A stretch of DNA of 64,000 bases from Aphelocoma coerulescens (lineage: Eukaryota; Chordata; Aves; Passeriformes; Corvidae). Positions within the stretch are counted from its first letter, which is position 1. Each line of letters begins with the position of its first letter. Below the pieces are notes generated by a model. That model was given only the letters and a program-made list of their open reading frames with translations. It made no database searches and was not told the DNA's origin. The translations under genes and the position numbers were made by a program. This document shows, in pieces, positions 13,230-26,387 of this stretch. The DNA is taken from the NCBI RefSeq assembly GCF_041296385.1, contig NW_027183585.1, positions 141,806-205,805 on the forward strand. The letters run 5' to 3'.

Positions 13230-15272
13230 CCAGCATCCCCACGGTCTGCAGAGCTCCCCGAGCTTCTGTGGTGTCACAGTGGAGGCAGGGTTGCATCAGG
13301 TTCCATAGCATCAGCACGGTCTCCAGGGCTCCCAGAGGTTCTGTGGTGTCACAGTGGAGGCAGGGTTGCATCAGGTTCCATAGCATCAGCACGGTCTCCA
13401 GGGCTCCCCTGAGCTTCTGTGGTGGTGTCACAGAGGAGCCAGGCTTCCTTGTAGTTCCCCAGCATCACAAAGGCTCTCCTGGGAGCCACGGGTCACAAAG
13501 CACCGTGGGCTCTGTGCAGCCCCGCTGTGTCACAATGGCCGCTGGCTTCCACGAGCCCCCGCAGTGTCCCAGTGGGCCCCGTGGCTTTAGGAGTGGGTGG
13601 CTGGGAGTTGGTGCCAGCGGCTGGGGGAGCAGCAGCAGGGACTGTGTGTGGACAGTGCCATGGCCACTTGTGTGGCCACTGGTGTCTCTGTGCCAGGCAC
13701 AGCCGTGGTGTGTAACACCGGCTCTGGGTCCTTTGGCTGTGCAGGTGGCAGTCACGGCCTGGAGCAGGGCTGCTCCCGGGGGACAGCCTGGGGCAGGAGG
13801 CTGCTGGAGATTCATTCCCCACACTCCTTGTCATGAGGTGCTCAGAGTGATTGGAAAGGCTGTTGGCAGCAGGCAGTTCTCTGGGTTCAAGCTGTGGAGC
13901 TGTCAGCGGGAATGCAAAGGCCAAGCTGGTGAGCCTTTTGTCCTGGTGCCTTTAGTGTGTGAGCAGTCCCTGGTGCCGTTGTCTTTGGATCCTGAGTGTG
14001 GGAGAGGCAAGGCTTAGGATGGTGCGTAGAGCTGAGAAGGAAAGTGCCGAGAGCAGCGTGTGTGCTGCTGCTTTGAGGGGTGCAGTTGAAGTTGTAGGCA
14101 GCAAGAGCTTTCTCAGCTGGCCCTTTTGTGAGCTCTGCTTTTGCCAGATGACTTCCATCTTACCCTCTTACCATCTTAGCCTCTCATTTTTGCATATCCC
14201 AAACCCCCTTCCAAACATCCAGCAGCTGCTTGTAAAGAAGAAGTCCTAGAACAAAAAGCCAGTGCTGCCTTTCATAGCCCCTTTGCTGTCTATGAAGTAG
14301 AGGAAAGAAGCTAGTGAGACGCACTTTCTTTCTCAACTCCATAGAGCGCATCCTTCTCTCAAGGTGGCAGAGTCCTTGGCGGAAGTGAAGCATCTGCAGC
14401 TGCAGTTCAGACTGAGAGATGTGCCAGGACAGGAAACATTTGCTGACCTTCCCTGTTCCCTGTGCAACATGATTCTCGCATCCCAGTCACTTTCACATAC
14501 CTTCGGTATCCCTGAGTCCAAGCAGCTAAAGCTCACAGAGACAGAAGTGTCAGGAAGGAAAACGTTCCAAAAGCACCCCCTTCTCTTATCAGCATATAAA
14601 TTGTGCACAACAGGCTGCGGCACCGAACCTTCCTTCTCAGATAGACATGCCATCACACTTTTCACTCTTGCAGCTCGGTTGAAAAGCTCCAGCAGCTGCT
14701 CCCGCAATAGCAAAAGGTTCTAGAAGTGAAAGCCAGTTTGGGGCTGCACCTTCTCCTTGCCGCATGTAAGCCACACCAAACTCCCTGATGCACTCTGTCC
14801 TCCCCTTCTCAAAGGAGTAGACGGTGGCATCAGGACACACCTGTGTCCCAGCAGCTGGGTGCCCAGCCGGGAGCAGGAGCAGGGCTGGGGCTGCTCCCAA
14901 AGTTGCCCCGCCCCAATGCCAGAGCCGGACATATGCTGAGGGGGGGCTGGATCAGGCTTTATTGTCCAGCTGCATGCCAGGAGTGAGCACAAAATCTACC
15001 TGCATTCTCTGCAGCATGCCATCCTGGAGCAGAGCCATTGCCAAAGGAAGCTGTGAGCCCGTGCCAAGCCAGTGCCGGAGTGGGATCCTAGCAGCACCTG
15101 TGGAAGCCGGGAGAGAGGAGCCCACCTGGAGCAGGTTCGTGCAGGATTAATCATCCCGTGGCTTCCCACCAGGGTCCTGTTGCTTCCAAAAGGCCCCACA
15201 GTGTCACTGTGGCCCCTCGGTTCCACCAGGTTCCATAGCGTCACTGTGGTGCCCAGGGTTCCGTCAGCTTCG
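13230..15272. repeat. Macrosatellite unit 7 (two subrepeats)
   Basis: Length 2,043 bp; the 75-bp block is 13263-13413. It is the only unit whose last subrepeat reads GGTTCCATAGC rather than GGTTCAATAGC. Variants: b C, c C, d T, e T, f T. Confidence 0.93.
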
Positions 15273-17465
15273 CCAGCATCCCCACGGTCTGCAGAGCTCC
15301 CCAAGCTTCTGTGGTGTCACAGTGGAGGCAGGGTTGCATCAGGTTCCATAGCATCAGCACGGTCTCCAGGGCTCCCAGAGGTTCTGTGGTGTCACAGTGG
15401 AGGCAGGGTTGCATCAGGTTCCATAGCATCACCACAGTCTCCAGGGCTCCCTGAGCTTCTGTGGTGTCACAGTGGAGGCAGGGTTGCATCAGGTTCCATA
15501 GCATCACCACGGTCTCCAGGGCTCCAAGAGCTTCTGTGGTGTCACAGAGGAGGCAGGGTTGCATCAGGTTCAATAGCATCAGCACGGTCTCCAGGGCTCC
15601 CCTGAGCTTCTGTGGTGGTGTCACAGAGGAGCCAGGCTTCCTTGTAGTTCCCCAGCATCACAAAGGCTCTCCTGGGAGCCACGGGTCACAAAGCACCGTG
15701 GGCTCTGTGCAGCCCCGCTGTGTCACAATGGCCGCTGGCTTCCACGAGCCCCCGCAGTGTCCCAGTGGGCCCCGTGGCTTTAGGAGTGGGTGGCTGGGAG
15801 TTGGTGCCAGCGGCTGGGGGAGCAGCAGCAGGGACTGTGTGTGGACAGTGCCATGGCCACTTGTGTGGCCACTGGTGTCTCTGTGCCAGGCACAGCCGTG
15901 GTGTGTAACACCGGCTCTGGGTCCTTTGGCTGTGCAGGTGGCAGTCACGGCCTGGAGCAGGGCTGCTCCCGGGGGACAGCCTGGGGCAGGAGGCTGCTGG
16001 AGATTCATTCCCCACACTCCTTGTCATGAGGTGCTCAGAGTGATTGGAAAGGCTGTTGGCAGCAGGCAGTTCTCTGGGTTCAAGCTGTGGAGCTGTCAGC
16101 GGGAATGCAAAGGCCAAGCTGGTGAGCCTTTTGTCCTGGTGCCTTTAGTGTGTGAGCAGTCCCTGGTGCCGTTGTCTTTGGATCCTGAGTGTGGGAGAGG
16201 CAAGGCTTAGGATGGTGCGTAGAGCTGAGAAGGAAAGTGCCGAGAGCAGCGTGTGTGCTGCTGCTTTGAGGGGTGCAGTTGAAGTTGTAGGCAGCAAGAG
16301 CTTTCTCAGCTGGCCCTTTTGTGAGCTCTGCTTTTGCCAGATGACTTCCATCTTACCCTCTTACCATCTTAGCCTCTCATTTTTGCATATCCCAAACCCC
16401 CTTCCAAACATCCAGCAGCTGCTTGTAAAGAAGAAGTCCTAGAACAAAAAGCCAGTGCTGCCTTTCATAGCCCCTTTGCTGTCTATGAAGTAGAGGAAAG
16501 AAGCTAGTGAGACGCACTTTCTTTCTCAACTCCATAGAGCGCATCCTTCTCTCAAGGTGGCAGAGTCCTTGGCGGAAGTGAAGCATCTGCAGCTGCAGTT
16601 CAGACTGAGAGATGTGCCAGGACAGGAAACATTTGCTGACCTTCCCTGTTCCCTGTGCAACATGATTCTCGCATCCCAGTCACTTTCACATACCTTTGGT
16701 ATCCCTGAGTCCAAGCAGCTAAAGCTCACAGAGACAGAAGTGTCAGGAAGGAAAACGTTCCAAAAGCACCCCCTTCTCTTATCAGCATATAAATTGTGCA
16801 CAACAGGCTGCGGCACCGAACCTTCCTTCTCAGATAGACATGCCATCATACTTTTCACTCTTGCAGCTCGGTTGAAAAGCTCCAGCAGCTGCTCCCGCAA
16901 TAGCAAAAGGTTCTAGAAGTGAAAGCCAGTTTGGGGCTGCACCTTCTCCTTGCCGCATGTAAGCCACACCAAACTCCCTGATGCACTCTGTCCTCCCCTT
17001 CTCAAAGGAGTAGACGGTGGCATCAGGACACACCTGTGTCCCAGCAGCTGGGTGCCCAGCCGGGAGCAGGAGCAGGGCTGGGGCTGCTCCCAAAGTTGCC
17101 CCGCCCCAATGCCAGAGCCGGACATATGCTGAGGGGGGGCTGGATCAGGCTTTATTGTCCAGCTGCATGCCAGGAGTGAGCACAAAATCTACCTGCATTC
17201 TCTGCAGCATGCCATCCTGGAGCAGAGCCATTGCCAAAGGAAGCTGTGAGCCCGTGCCAAGCCAGTGCCGGAGTGGGATCCTAGCAGCACCTGTGGAAGC
17301 CGGGAGAGAGGAGCCCACCTGGAGCAGGTTCGTGCAGGATTAATCATCCCGTGGCTTCCCACCAGGGTCCTGTTGCTTCCAAAAGGCCCCACAGTGTCAC
17401 TGTGGCCCCTCGGTTCCACCAGGTTCCATAGCGTCACTGTGGTGCCCAGGGTTCCGTCAGCTTCG
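15273..17465. repeat. Macrosatellite unit 8 (four subrepeats)
   Basis: Length 2,193 bp; the 75-bp block is 15306-15606. It carries the rare c T (near 16849), shared only with unit 10, and private changes CCCCAAGC near 15302 and TACCTTTGG near 16694. Variants: b C, d T, e T, f T. Confidence 0.93.
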
Positions 17466-19658
17466 CCAGCATCCCCACGGTCTGCAGAGCTCCCCGAGCT
17501 TCTGTGGTGTCACAGTGGAGGCAGGGTTGCATCAGGTTCCATAGCATCAGCACGGTCTCCAGGGCTCCCAGAGGTTCTGTGGTGTCACAGTGGAGGCAGG
17601 GTTGCATCAGGTTCCATAGCATCACCACAGTCTCCAGGGCTCCCTGAGCTTCTGTGGTGTCACAGTGGAGGCAGGGTTGCATCAGGTTCCATAGCATCAC
17701 CACGGTCTCCAGGGCTCCAAGAGCTTCTGTGGTGTCACAGAGGAGGCAGGGTTGCATCAGGTTCAATAGCATCAGCACGGTCTCCAGGGCTCCCCTGAGC
17801 TTCTGTGGTGGTGTCACAGAGGAGCCAGGCTTCCTTGTAGTTCCCCAGCATCACAAAGGCTCTCCTGGGAGCCACGGGTCACAAAGCACCGTGGGCTCTG
17901 TGCAGCCCCGCTGTGTCACAATGGCCGCTGGCTTCCACGAGCCCCCGCAGTGTCCCAGTGGGCCCCGTGGCTTTAGGAGTGGGTGGCTGGGAGTTGGTGC
18001 CAGCGGCTGGGGGAGCAGCAGCAGGGACTGTGTGTGGACAGTGCCATGGCCACTTGTGTGGCCACTGGTGTCTCTGTGCCAGGCACAGCCGTGGTGTGTA
18101 ACACCGGCTCTGGGTCCTTTGGCTGTGCAGGTGGCAGTCACGGCCTGGAGCAGGGCTGCTCCCGGGGGACAGCCTGGGGCAGGAGGCTGCTGGAGATTCA
18201 TTCCCCACACTCCTTGTCATGAGGTGCTCAGAGTGATTGGAAAGGCTGTTGGCAGCAGGCAGTTCTCTGGGTTCAAGCTGTGGAGCTGTCAGCGGGAATG
18301 CAAAGGCCAAGCTGGTGAGCCTTTTGTCCTGGTGCCTTTAGTGTGTGAGCAGTCCCTGGTGCCGTTGTCTTTGGATCCTGAGTGTGGGAGAGGCAAGGCT
18401 TAGGATGGTGCGTAGAGCTGAGAAGGAAAGTGCCGAGAGCAGCGTGTGTGCTGCTGCTTTGAGGGGTGCAGTTGAAGTTGTAGGCAGCAAGAGCTTTCTC
18501 AGCTGGCCCTTTTGTGAGCTCTGCTTTTGCCAGATGACTTCCATCTTACCCTCTTACCATCTTAGCCTCTCATTTTTGCATATCCCAAACCCCCTTCCAA
18601 ACATCCAGCAGCTGCTTGTAAAGAAGAAGTCCTAGAACAAAAAGCCAGTGCTGCCTTTCATAGCCCCTTTGCTGTCTATGAAGTAGAGGAAAGAAGCTAG
18701 TGAGACGCACTTTCTTTCTCAACTCCATAGAGCGCATCCTTCTCTCAAGGTGGCAGAGTCCTTGGCGGAAGTGAAGCATCTGCAGCTGCAGTTCAGACTG
18801 AGAGATGTGCCAGGACAGGAAACATTTGCTGACCTTCCCTGTTCCCTGTGCAACATGATTCTCGCATCCCAGTCACTTTCACATACCTTCGGTATCCCTG
18901 AGTCCAAGCAGCTAAAGCTCACAGAGACAGAAGTGTCAGGAAGGAAAACGTTCCAAAAGCACCCCCTTCTCTTATCAGCATATAAATTGTGCACAACAGG
19001 CTGCGGCACCGAACCTTCCTTCTCAGATAGACATGCCATCACACTTTTCACTCTTGCAGCTCGGTTGAAAAGCTCCAGCAGCTGCTCCCGCAATAGCAAA
19101 AGGTTCTAGAAGTGAAAGCCAGTTTGGGGCTGCACCTTCTCCTTGCCGCATGTAAGCCACACCAAACTCCCTGATGCACTCTGTCCTCCCCTTCTCAAAG
19201 GAGTAGACGGTGGCATCAGGACACACCTGTGTCCCAGCAGCTGGGTGCCCAGCCGGGAGCAGGAGCAGGGCTGGGGCTGCTCCCAAAGTTGCCCCGCCCC
19301 AATGCCAGAGCCGGACATATGCTGAGGGGGGGCTGGATCAGGCTTTATTGTCCAGCTGCATGCCAGGAGTGAGCACAAAATCGACCTGCATTCTCTGCAG
19401 CATGCCATCCTGGAGCAGAGCCATTGCCAAAGGAAGCCGTGAGCCCGTGCCAAGCCAGTGCCGGAGTGGGATCCTAGCAGCACCTGTGGAAGCCGGGAGA
19501 GAGGAGCCCACCTGGAGCAGGTTCGTGCAGGATTAATCATCCCGTGGCTTCCCACCAGGGTCCTGTTGCTTCCAAAAGGCCCCACAGTGTCACTGTGGCC
19601 CCTCGGTTCCACCAGGTTCCATAGCGTCACTGTGGTGCCCAGGGTTCCGTCAGCTCCG
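17466..19658. repeat. Macrosatellite unit 9 (four subrepeats)
   Basis: Length 2,193 bp; the 75-bp block is 17499-17799. Variants: b C, c C, d G, e C, f C. It matches unit 11 at all sites compared, as expected if units 8-9 and 10-11 are duplicates. Confidence 0.93.
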
Positions 19659-21926
19659 CCAGCATCCCCACGGTCTGCAGAGCTCCCCGAGCTTCTGTGG
19701 TGTCACAGTGGAGGCAGGGTTGCATCAGGTTCCATAGCATCAGCACGGTCTCCAGGGCTCCCAGAGGTTCTGTGGTGTCACAGTGGAGGCAGGGTTGCAT
19801 CAGGTTCCATAGCATCACCACAGTCTCCAGGGCTCCCTGAGCTTCTGTGGTGTCACAGTGGAGGCAGGGTTGCATCAGGTTCCATAGCATCAGCACGGTC
19901 TCCAGGGCTCCCAGAGGTTCTGTGGTGTCACAGAGGAGGCAGGGTTGCATCAGGTTCCATAGCATCAGCACGGTCTCCAGGGCTCCAAGAGCTTCTGTGG
20001 TGTCACAGAGGAGGCAGGGTTGCATCAGGTTCAATAGCATCAGCACGGTCTCCAGGGCTCCCCTGAGCTTCTGTGGTGGTGTCACAGAGGAGCCAGGCTT
20101 CCTTGTAGTTCCCCAGCATCACAAAGGCTCTCCTGGGAGCCACGGGTCACAAAGCACCGTGGGCTCTGTGCAGCCCCGCTGTGTCACAATGGCCGCTGGC
20201 TTCCACGAGCCCCCGCAGTGTCCCAGTGGGCCCCGTGGCTTTAGGAGTGGGTGGCTGGGAGTTGGTGCCAGCGGCTGGGGGAGCAGCAGCAGGGACTGTG
20301 TGTGGACAGTGCCATGGCCACTTGTGTGGCCACTGGTGTCTCTGTGCCAGGCACAGCCGTGGTGTGTAACACCGGCTCTGGGTCCTTTGGCTGTGCAGGT
20401 GGCAGTCACGGCCTGGAGCAGGGCTGCTCCCGGGGGACAGCCTGGGGCAGGAGGCTGCTGGAGATTCATTCCCCACACTCCTTGTCATGAGGTGCTCAGA
20501 GTGATTGGAAAGGCTGTTGGCAGCAGGCAGTTCTCTGGGTTCAAGCTGTGGAGCTGTCAGCGGGAATGCAAAGGCCAAGCTGGTGAGCCTTTTGTCCTGG
20601 TGCCTTTAGTGTGTGAGCAGTCCCTGGTGCCGTTGTCTTTGGATCCTGAGTGTGGGAGAGGCAAGGCTTAGGATGGTGCGTAGAGCTGAGAAGGAAAGTG
20701 CCGAGAGCAGCGTGTGTGCTGCTGCTTTGAGGGGTGCAGTTGAAGTTGTAGGCAGCAAGAGCTTTCTCAGCTGGCCCTTTTGTGAGCTCTGCTTTTGCCA
20801 GATGACTTCCATCTTACCCTCTTACCATCTTAGCCTCTCATTTTTGCATATCCCAAACCCCCTTCCAAACATCCAGCAGCTGCTTGTAAAGAAGAAGTCC
20901 TAGAACAAAAAGCCAGTGCTGCCTTTCATAGCCCCTTTGCTGTCTATGAAGTAGAGGAAAGAAGCTAGTGAGACGCACTTTCTTTCTCAACTCCATAGAG
21001 CGCATCCTTCTCTCAAGGTGGCAGAGTCCTTGGCGGAAGTGAAGCATCTGCAGCTGCAGTTCAGACTGAGAGATGTGCCAGGACAGGAAACATTTGCTGA
21101 CCTTCCCTGTTCCCTGTGCAACATGATTCTCGCATCCCAGTCACTTTCACATACCTTCGGTATCCCTGAGTCCAAGCAGCTAAAGCTCACAGAGACAGAA
21201 GTGTCAGGAAGGAAAACGTTCCAAAAGCACCCCCTTCTCTTATCAGCATATAAATTGTGCACAACAGGCTGCGGCACCGAACCTTCCTTCTCAGATAGAC
21301 ATGCCATCATACTTTTCACTCTTGCAGCTCGGTTGAAAAGCTCCAGCAGCTGCTCCCGCAATAGCAAAAGGTTCTAGAAGTGAAAGCCAGTTTGGGGCTG
21401 CACCTTCTCCTTGCCGCATGTAAGCCACACCAAACTCCCTGATGCACTCTGTCCTCCCCTTCTCAAAGGAGTAGACGGTGGCATCAGGACACACCTGTGT
21501 CCCAGCAGCTGGGTGCCCAGCCGGGAGCAGGAGCAGGGCTGGGGCTGCTCCCAAAGTTGCCCCGCCCCAATGCCAGAGCCGGACATATGCTGAGGGGGGG
21601 CTGGATCAGGCTTTATTGTCCAGCTGCATGCCAGGAGTGAGCACAAAATCTACCTGCATTCTCTGCAGCATGCCATCCTGGAGCAGAGCCATTGCCAAAG
21701 GAAGCTGTGAGCCCGTGCCAAGCCAGTGCCGGAGTGGGATCCTAGCAGCACCTGTGGAAGCCGGGAGAGAGGAGCCCACCTGGAGCAGGTTCGTGCAGGA
21801 TTAATCATCCCGTGGCTTCCCACCAGGGTCCTGTTGCTTCCAAAAGGCCCCACAGTGTCACTGTGGCCCCTCGGTTCCACCAGGTTCCATAGCGTCACTG
21901 TGGTGCCCAGGGTTCCGTCAGCTTCG
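19659..21926. repeat. Macrosatellite unit 10 (five subrepeats)
   Basis: Length 2,268 bp; the 75-bp block is 19692-20067. Variants: b C, c T (near 21310, shared only with unit 8), d T, e T, f T. Confidence 0.93.
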
Positions 21927-24119
21927 CCAGCATCCCCACGGTCTGCAGAGCTCCCCGAGCTTCTGTGGTGTCACAGTGGAGGCAGGGTTGCATCAGGTTC
22001 CATAGCATCAGCACGGTCTCCAGGGCTCCCAGAGGTTCTGTGGTGTCACAGTGGAGGCAGGGTTGCATCAGGTTCCATAGCATCACCACAGTCTCCAGGG
22101 CTCCCTGAGCTTCTGTGGTGTCACAGTGGAGGCAGGGTTGCATCAGGTTCCATAGCATCACCACGGTCTCCAGGGCTCCAAGAGCTTCTGTGGTGTCACA
22201 GAGGAGGCAGGGTTGCATCAGGTTCAATAGCATCAGCACGGTCTCCAGGGCTCCCCTGAGCTTCTGTGGTGGTGTCACAGAGGAGCCAGGCTTCCTTGTA
22301 GTTCCCCAGCATCACAAAGGCTCTCCTGGGAGCCACGGGTCACAAAGCACCGTGGGCTCTGTGCAGCCCCGCTGTGTCACAATGGCCGCTGGCTTCCACG
22401 AGCCCCCGCAGTGTCCCAGTGGGCCCCGTGGCTTTAGGAGTGGGTGGCTGGGAGTTGGTGCCAGCGGCTGGGGGAGCAGCAGCAGGGACTGTGTGTGGAC
22501 AGTGCCATGGCCACTTGTGTGGCCACTGGTGTCTCTGTGCCAGGCACAGCCGTGGTGTGTAACACCGGCTCTGGGTCCTTTGGCTGTGCAGGTGGCAGTC
22601 ACGGCCTGGAGCAGGGCTGCTCCCGGGGGACAGCCTGGGGCAGGAGGCTGCTGGAGATTCATTCCCCACACTCCTTGTCATGAGGTGCTCAGAGTGATTG
22701 GAAAGGCTGTTGGCAGCAGGCAGTTCTCTGGGTTCAAGCTGTGGAGCTGTCAGCGGGAATGCAAAGGCCAAGCTGGTGAGCCTTTTGTCCTGGTGCCTTT
22801 AGTGTGTGAGCAGTCCCTGGTGCCGTTGTCTTTGGATCCTGAGTGTGGGAGAGGCAAGGCTTAGGATGGTGCGTAGAGCTGAGAAGGAAAGTGCCGAGAG
22901 CAGCGTGTGTGCTGCTGCTTTGAGGGGTGCAGTTGAAGTTGTAGGCAGCAAGAGCTTTCTCAGCTGGCCCTTTTGTGAGCTCTGCTTTTGCCAGATGACT
23001 TCCATCTTACCCTCTTACCATCTTAGCCTCTCATTTTTGCATATCCCAAACCCCCTTCCAAACATCCAGCAGCTGCTTGTAAAGAAGAAGTCCTAGAACA
23101 AAAAGCCAGTGCTGCCTTTCATAGCCCCTTTGCTGTCTATGAAGTAGAGGAAAGAAGCTAGTGAGACGCACTTTCTTTCTCAACTCCATAGAGCGCATCC
23201 TTCTCTCAAGGTGGCAGAGTCCTTGGCGGAAGTGAAGCATCTGCAGCTGCAGTTCAGACTGAGAGATGTGCCAGGACAGGAAACATTTGCTGACCTTCCC
23301 TGTTCCCTGTGCAACATGATTCTCGCATCCCAGTCACTTTCACATACCTTCGGTATCCCTGAGTCCAAGCAGCTAAAGCTCACAGAGACAGAAGTGTCAG
23401 GAAGGAAAACGTTCCAAAAGCACCCCCTTCTCTTATCAGCATATAAATTGTGCACAACAGGCTGCGGCACCGAACCTTCCTTCTCAGATAGACATGCCAT
23501 CACACTTTTCACTCTTGCAGCTCGGTTGAAAAGCTCCAGCAGCTGCTCCCGCAATAGCAAAAGGTTCTAGAAGTGAAAGCCAGTTTGGGGCTGCACCTTC
23601 TCCTTGCCGCATGTAAGCCACACCAAACTCCCTGATGCACTCTGTCCTCCCCTTCTCAAAGGAGTAGACGGTGGCATCAGGACACACCTGTGTCCCAGCA
23701 GCTGGGTGCCCAGCCGGGAGCAGGAGCAGGGCTGGGGCTGCTCCCAAAGTTGCCCCGCCCCAATGCCAGAGCCGGACATATGCTGAGGGGGGGCTGGATC
23801 AGGCTTTATTGTCCAGCTGCATGCCAGGAGTGAGCACAAAATCGACCTGCATTCTCTGCAGCATGCCATCCTGGAGCAGAGCCATTGCCAAAGGAAGCCG
23901 TGAGCCCGTGCCAAGCCAGTGCCGGAGTGGGATCCTAGCAGCACCTGTGGAAGCCGGGAGAGAGGAGCCCACCTGGAGCAGGTTCGTGCAGGATTAATCA
24001 TCCCGTGGCTTCCCACCAGGGTCCTGTTGCTTCCAAAAGGCCCCACAGTGTCACTGTGGCCCCTCGGTTCCACCAGGTTCCATAGCGTCACTGTGGTGCC
24101 CAGGGTTCCGTCAGCTCCG
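21927..24119. repeat. Macrosatellite unit 11 (four subrepeats)
   Basis: Length 2,193 bp; the 75-bp block is 21960-22260. Variants: b C, c C, d G, e C, f C. Confidence 0.93.
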
Positions 24120-26387
24120 CCAGCATCCCCACGGTCTGCAGAGCTCCCCGAGCTTCTGTGGTGTCACAGTGGAGGCAGGGTTGCATCAGGTTCCATAGCA
24201 TCAGCACGGTCTCCAGGGCTCCCAGAGGTTCTGTGGTGTCACAGTGGAGGCAGGGTTGCATCAGGTTCCATAGCATCACCACAGTCTCCAGGGCTCCCTG
24301 AGCTTCTGTGGTGTCACAGTGGAGGCAGGGTTGCATCAGGTTCCATAGCATCAGCACGGTCTCCAGGGCTCCCAGAGGTTCTGTGGTGTCACAGAGGAGG
24401 CAGGGTTGCATCAGGTTCCATAGCATCAGCACGGTCTCCAGGGCTCCAAGAGCTTCTGTGGTGTCACAGAGGAGGCAGGGTTGCATCAGGTTCAATAGCA
24501 TCAGCACGGTCTCCAGGGCTCCCCTGAGCTTCTGTGGTGGTGTCACAGAGGAGCCAGGCTTCCTTGTAGTTCCCCAGCATCACAAAGGCTCTCCTGGGAG
24601 CCACGGGTCACAAAGCACCGTGGGCTCTGTGCAGCCCCGCTGTGTCACAATGGCCGCTGGCTTCCACGAGCCCCCGCAGTGTCCCAGTGGGCCCCGTGGC
24701 TTTAGGAGTGGGTGGCTGGGAGTTGGTGCCAGCGGCTGGGGGAGCAGCAGCAGGGACTGTGTGTGGACAGTGCCATGGCCACTTGTGTGGCCACTGGTGT
24801 CTCTGTGCCAGGCACAGCCGTGGTGTGTAACACCGGCTCTGGGTCCTTTGGCTGTGCAGGTGGCAGTCACGGCCTGGAGCAGGGCTGCTCCCGGGGGACA
24901 GCCTGGGGCAGGAGGCTGCTGGAGATTCATTCCCCACACTCCTTGTCATGAGGTGCTCAGAGTGATTGGAAAGGCTGTTGGCAGCAGGCAGTTCTCTGGG
25001 TTCAAGCTGTGGAGCTGTCAGCGGGAATGCAAAGGCCAAGCTGGTGAGCCTTTTGTCCTGGTGCCTTTAGTGTGTGAGCAGTCCCTGGTGCCGTTGTCTT
25101 TGGATCCTGAGTGTGGGAGAGGCAAGGCTTAGGATGGTGCGTAGAGCTGAGAAGGAAAGTGCCGAGAGCAGCGTGTGTGCTGCTGCTTTGAGGGGTGCAG
25201 TTGAAGTTGTAGGCAGCAAGAGCTTTCTCAGCTGGCCCTTTTGTGAGCTCTGCTTTTGCCAGATGACTTCCATCTTACCCTCTTACCATCTTAGCCTCTC
25301 ATTTTTGCATATCCCAAACCCCCTTCCAAACATCCAGCAGCTGCTTGTAAAGAAGAAGTCCTAGAACAAAAAGCCAGTGCTGCCTTTCATAGCCCCTTTG
25401 CTGTCTATGAAGTAGAGGAAAGAAGCTAGTGAGACGCACTTTCTTTCTCAACTCCATAGAGCGCATCCTTCTCTCAAGGTGGCAGAGTCCTTGGCGGAAG
25501 TGAAGCATCTGCAGCTGCAGTTCAGACTGAGAGATGTGCCAGGACAGGAAACATTTGCTGACCTTCCCTGTTCCCTGTGCAACATGATTCTCGCATCCCA
25601 GTCACTTTCACATACCTTCGGTATCCCTGAGTCCAAGCAGCTAAAGCTCACAGAGACAGAAGTGTCAGGAAGGAAAACGTTGCAAAAGCACCCCCTTCTC
25701 TTATCAGCATATAAATTGTGCACAACAGGCTGCGGCACCGAACCTTCCTTCTCAGATAGACATGCCATCACACTTTTCACTCTTGCAGCTCGGTTGAAAA
25801 GCTCCAGCAGCTGCTCCCGCAATAGCAAAAGGTTCTAGAAGTGAAAGCCAGTTTGGGGCTGCACCTTCTCCTTGCCGCATGTAAGCCACACCAAACTCCC
25901 TGATGCACTCTGTCCTCCCCTTCTCAAAGGAGTAGACGGTGGCATCAGGACACACCTGTGTCCCAGCAGCTGGGTGCCCAGCCGGGAGCAGGAGCAGGGC
26001 TGGGGCTGCTCCCAAAGTTGCCCCGCCCCAATGCCAGAGCCGGACATATGCTGAGGGGGGGCTGGATCAGGCTTTATTGTCCAGCTGCATGCCAGGAGTG
26101 AGCACAAAATCTACCTGCATTCTCTGCAGCATGCCATCCTGGAGCAGAGCCATTGCCAAAGGAAGCCGTGAGCCCGTGCCAAGCCAGTGCCGGAGTGGGA
26201 TCCTAGCAGCACCTGTGGAAGCCGGGAGAGAGGAGCCCACCTGGAGCAGGTTCGTGCAGGATTAATCATCCCGTGGCTTCCCACCAGGGTCCTGTTGCTT
26301 CCAAAAGGCCCCACAGTGTCACTGTGGCCCCTCGGTTCCACCAGGTTCCATAGCGTCACTGTGGTGCCCAGGGTTCCGTCAGCTCCG
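24120..26387. repeat. Macrosatellite unit 12 (five subrepeats)
   Basis: Length 2,268 bp; the 75-bp block is 24153-24528. Variants: b G, c C, d T, e C, f C. Unit 13 shares b G. Confidence 0.93.
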
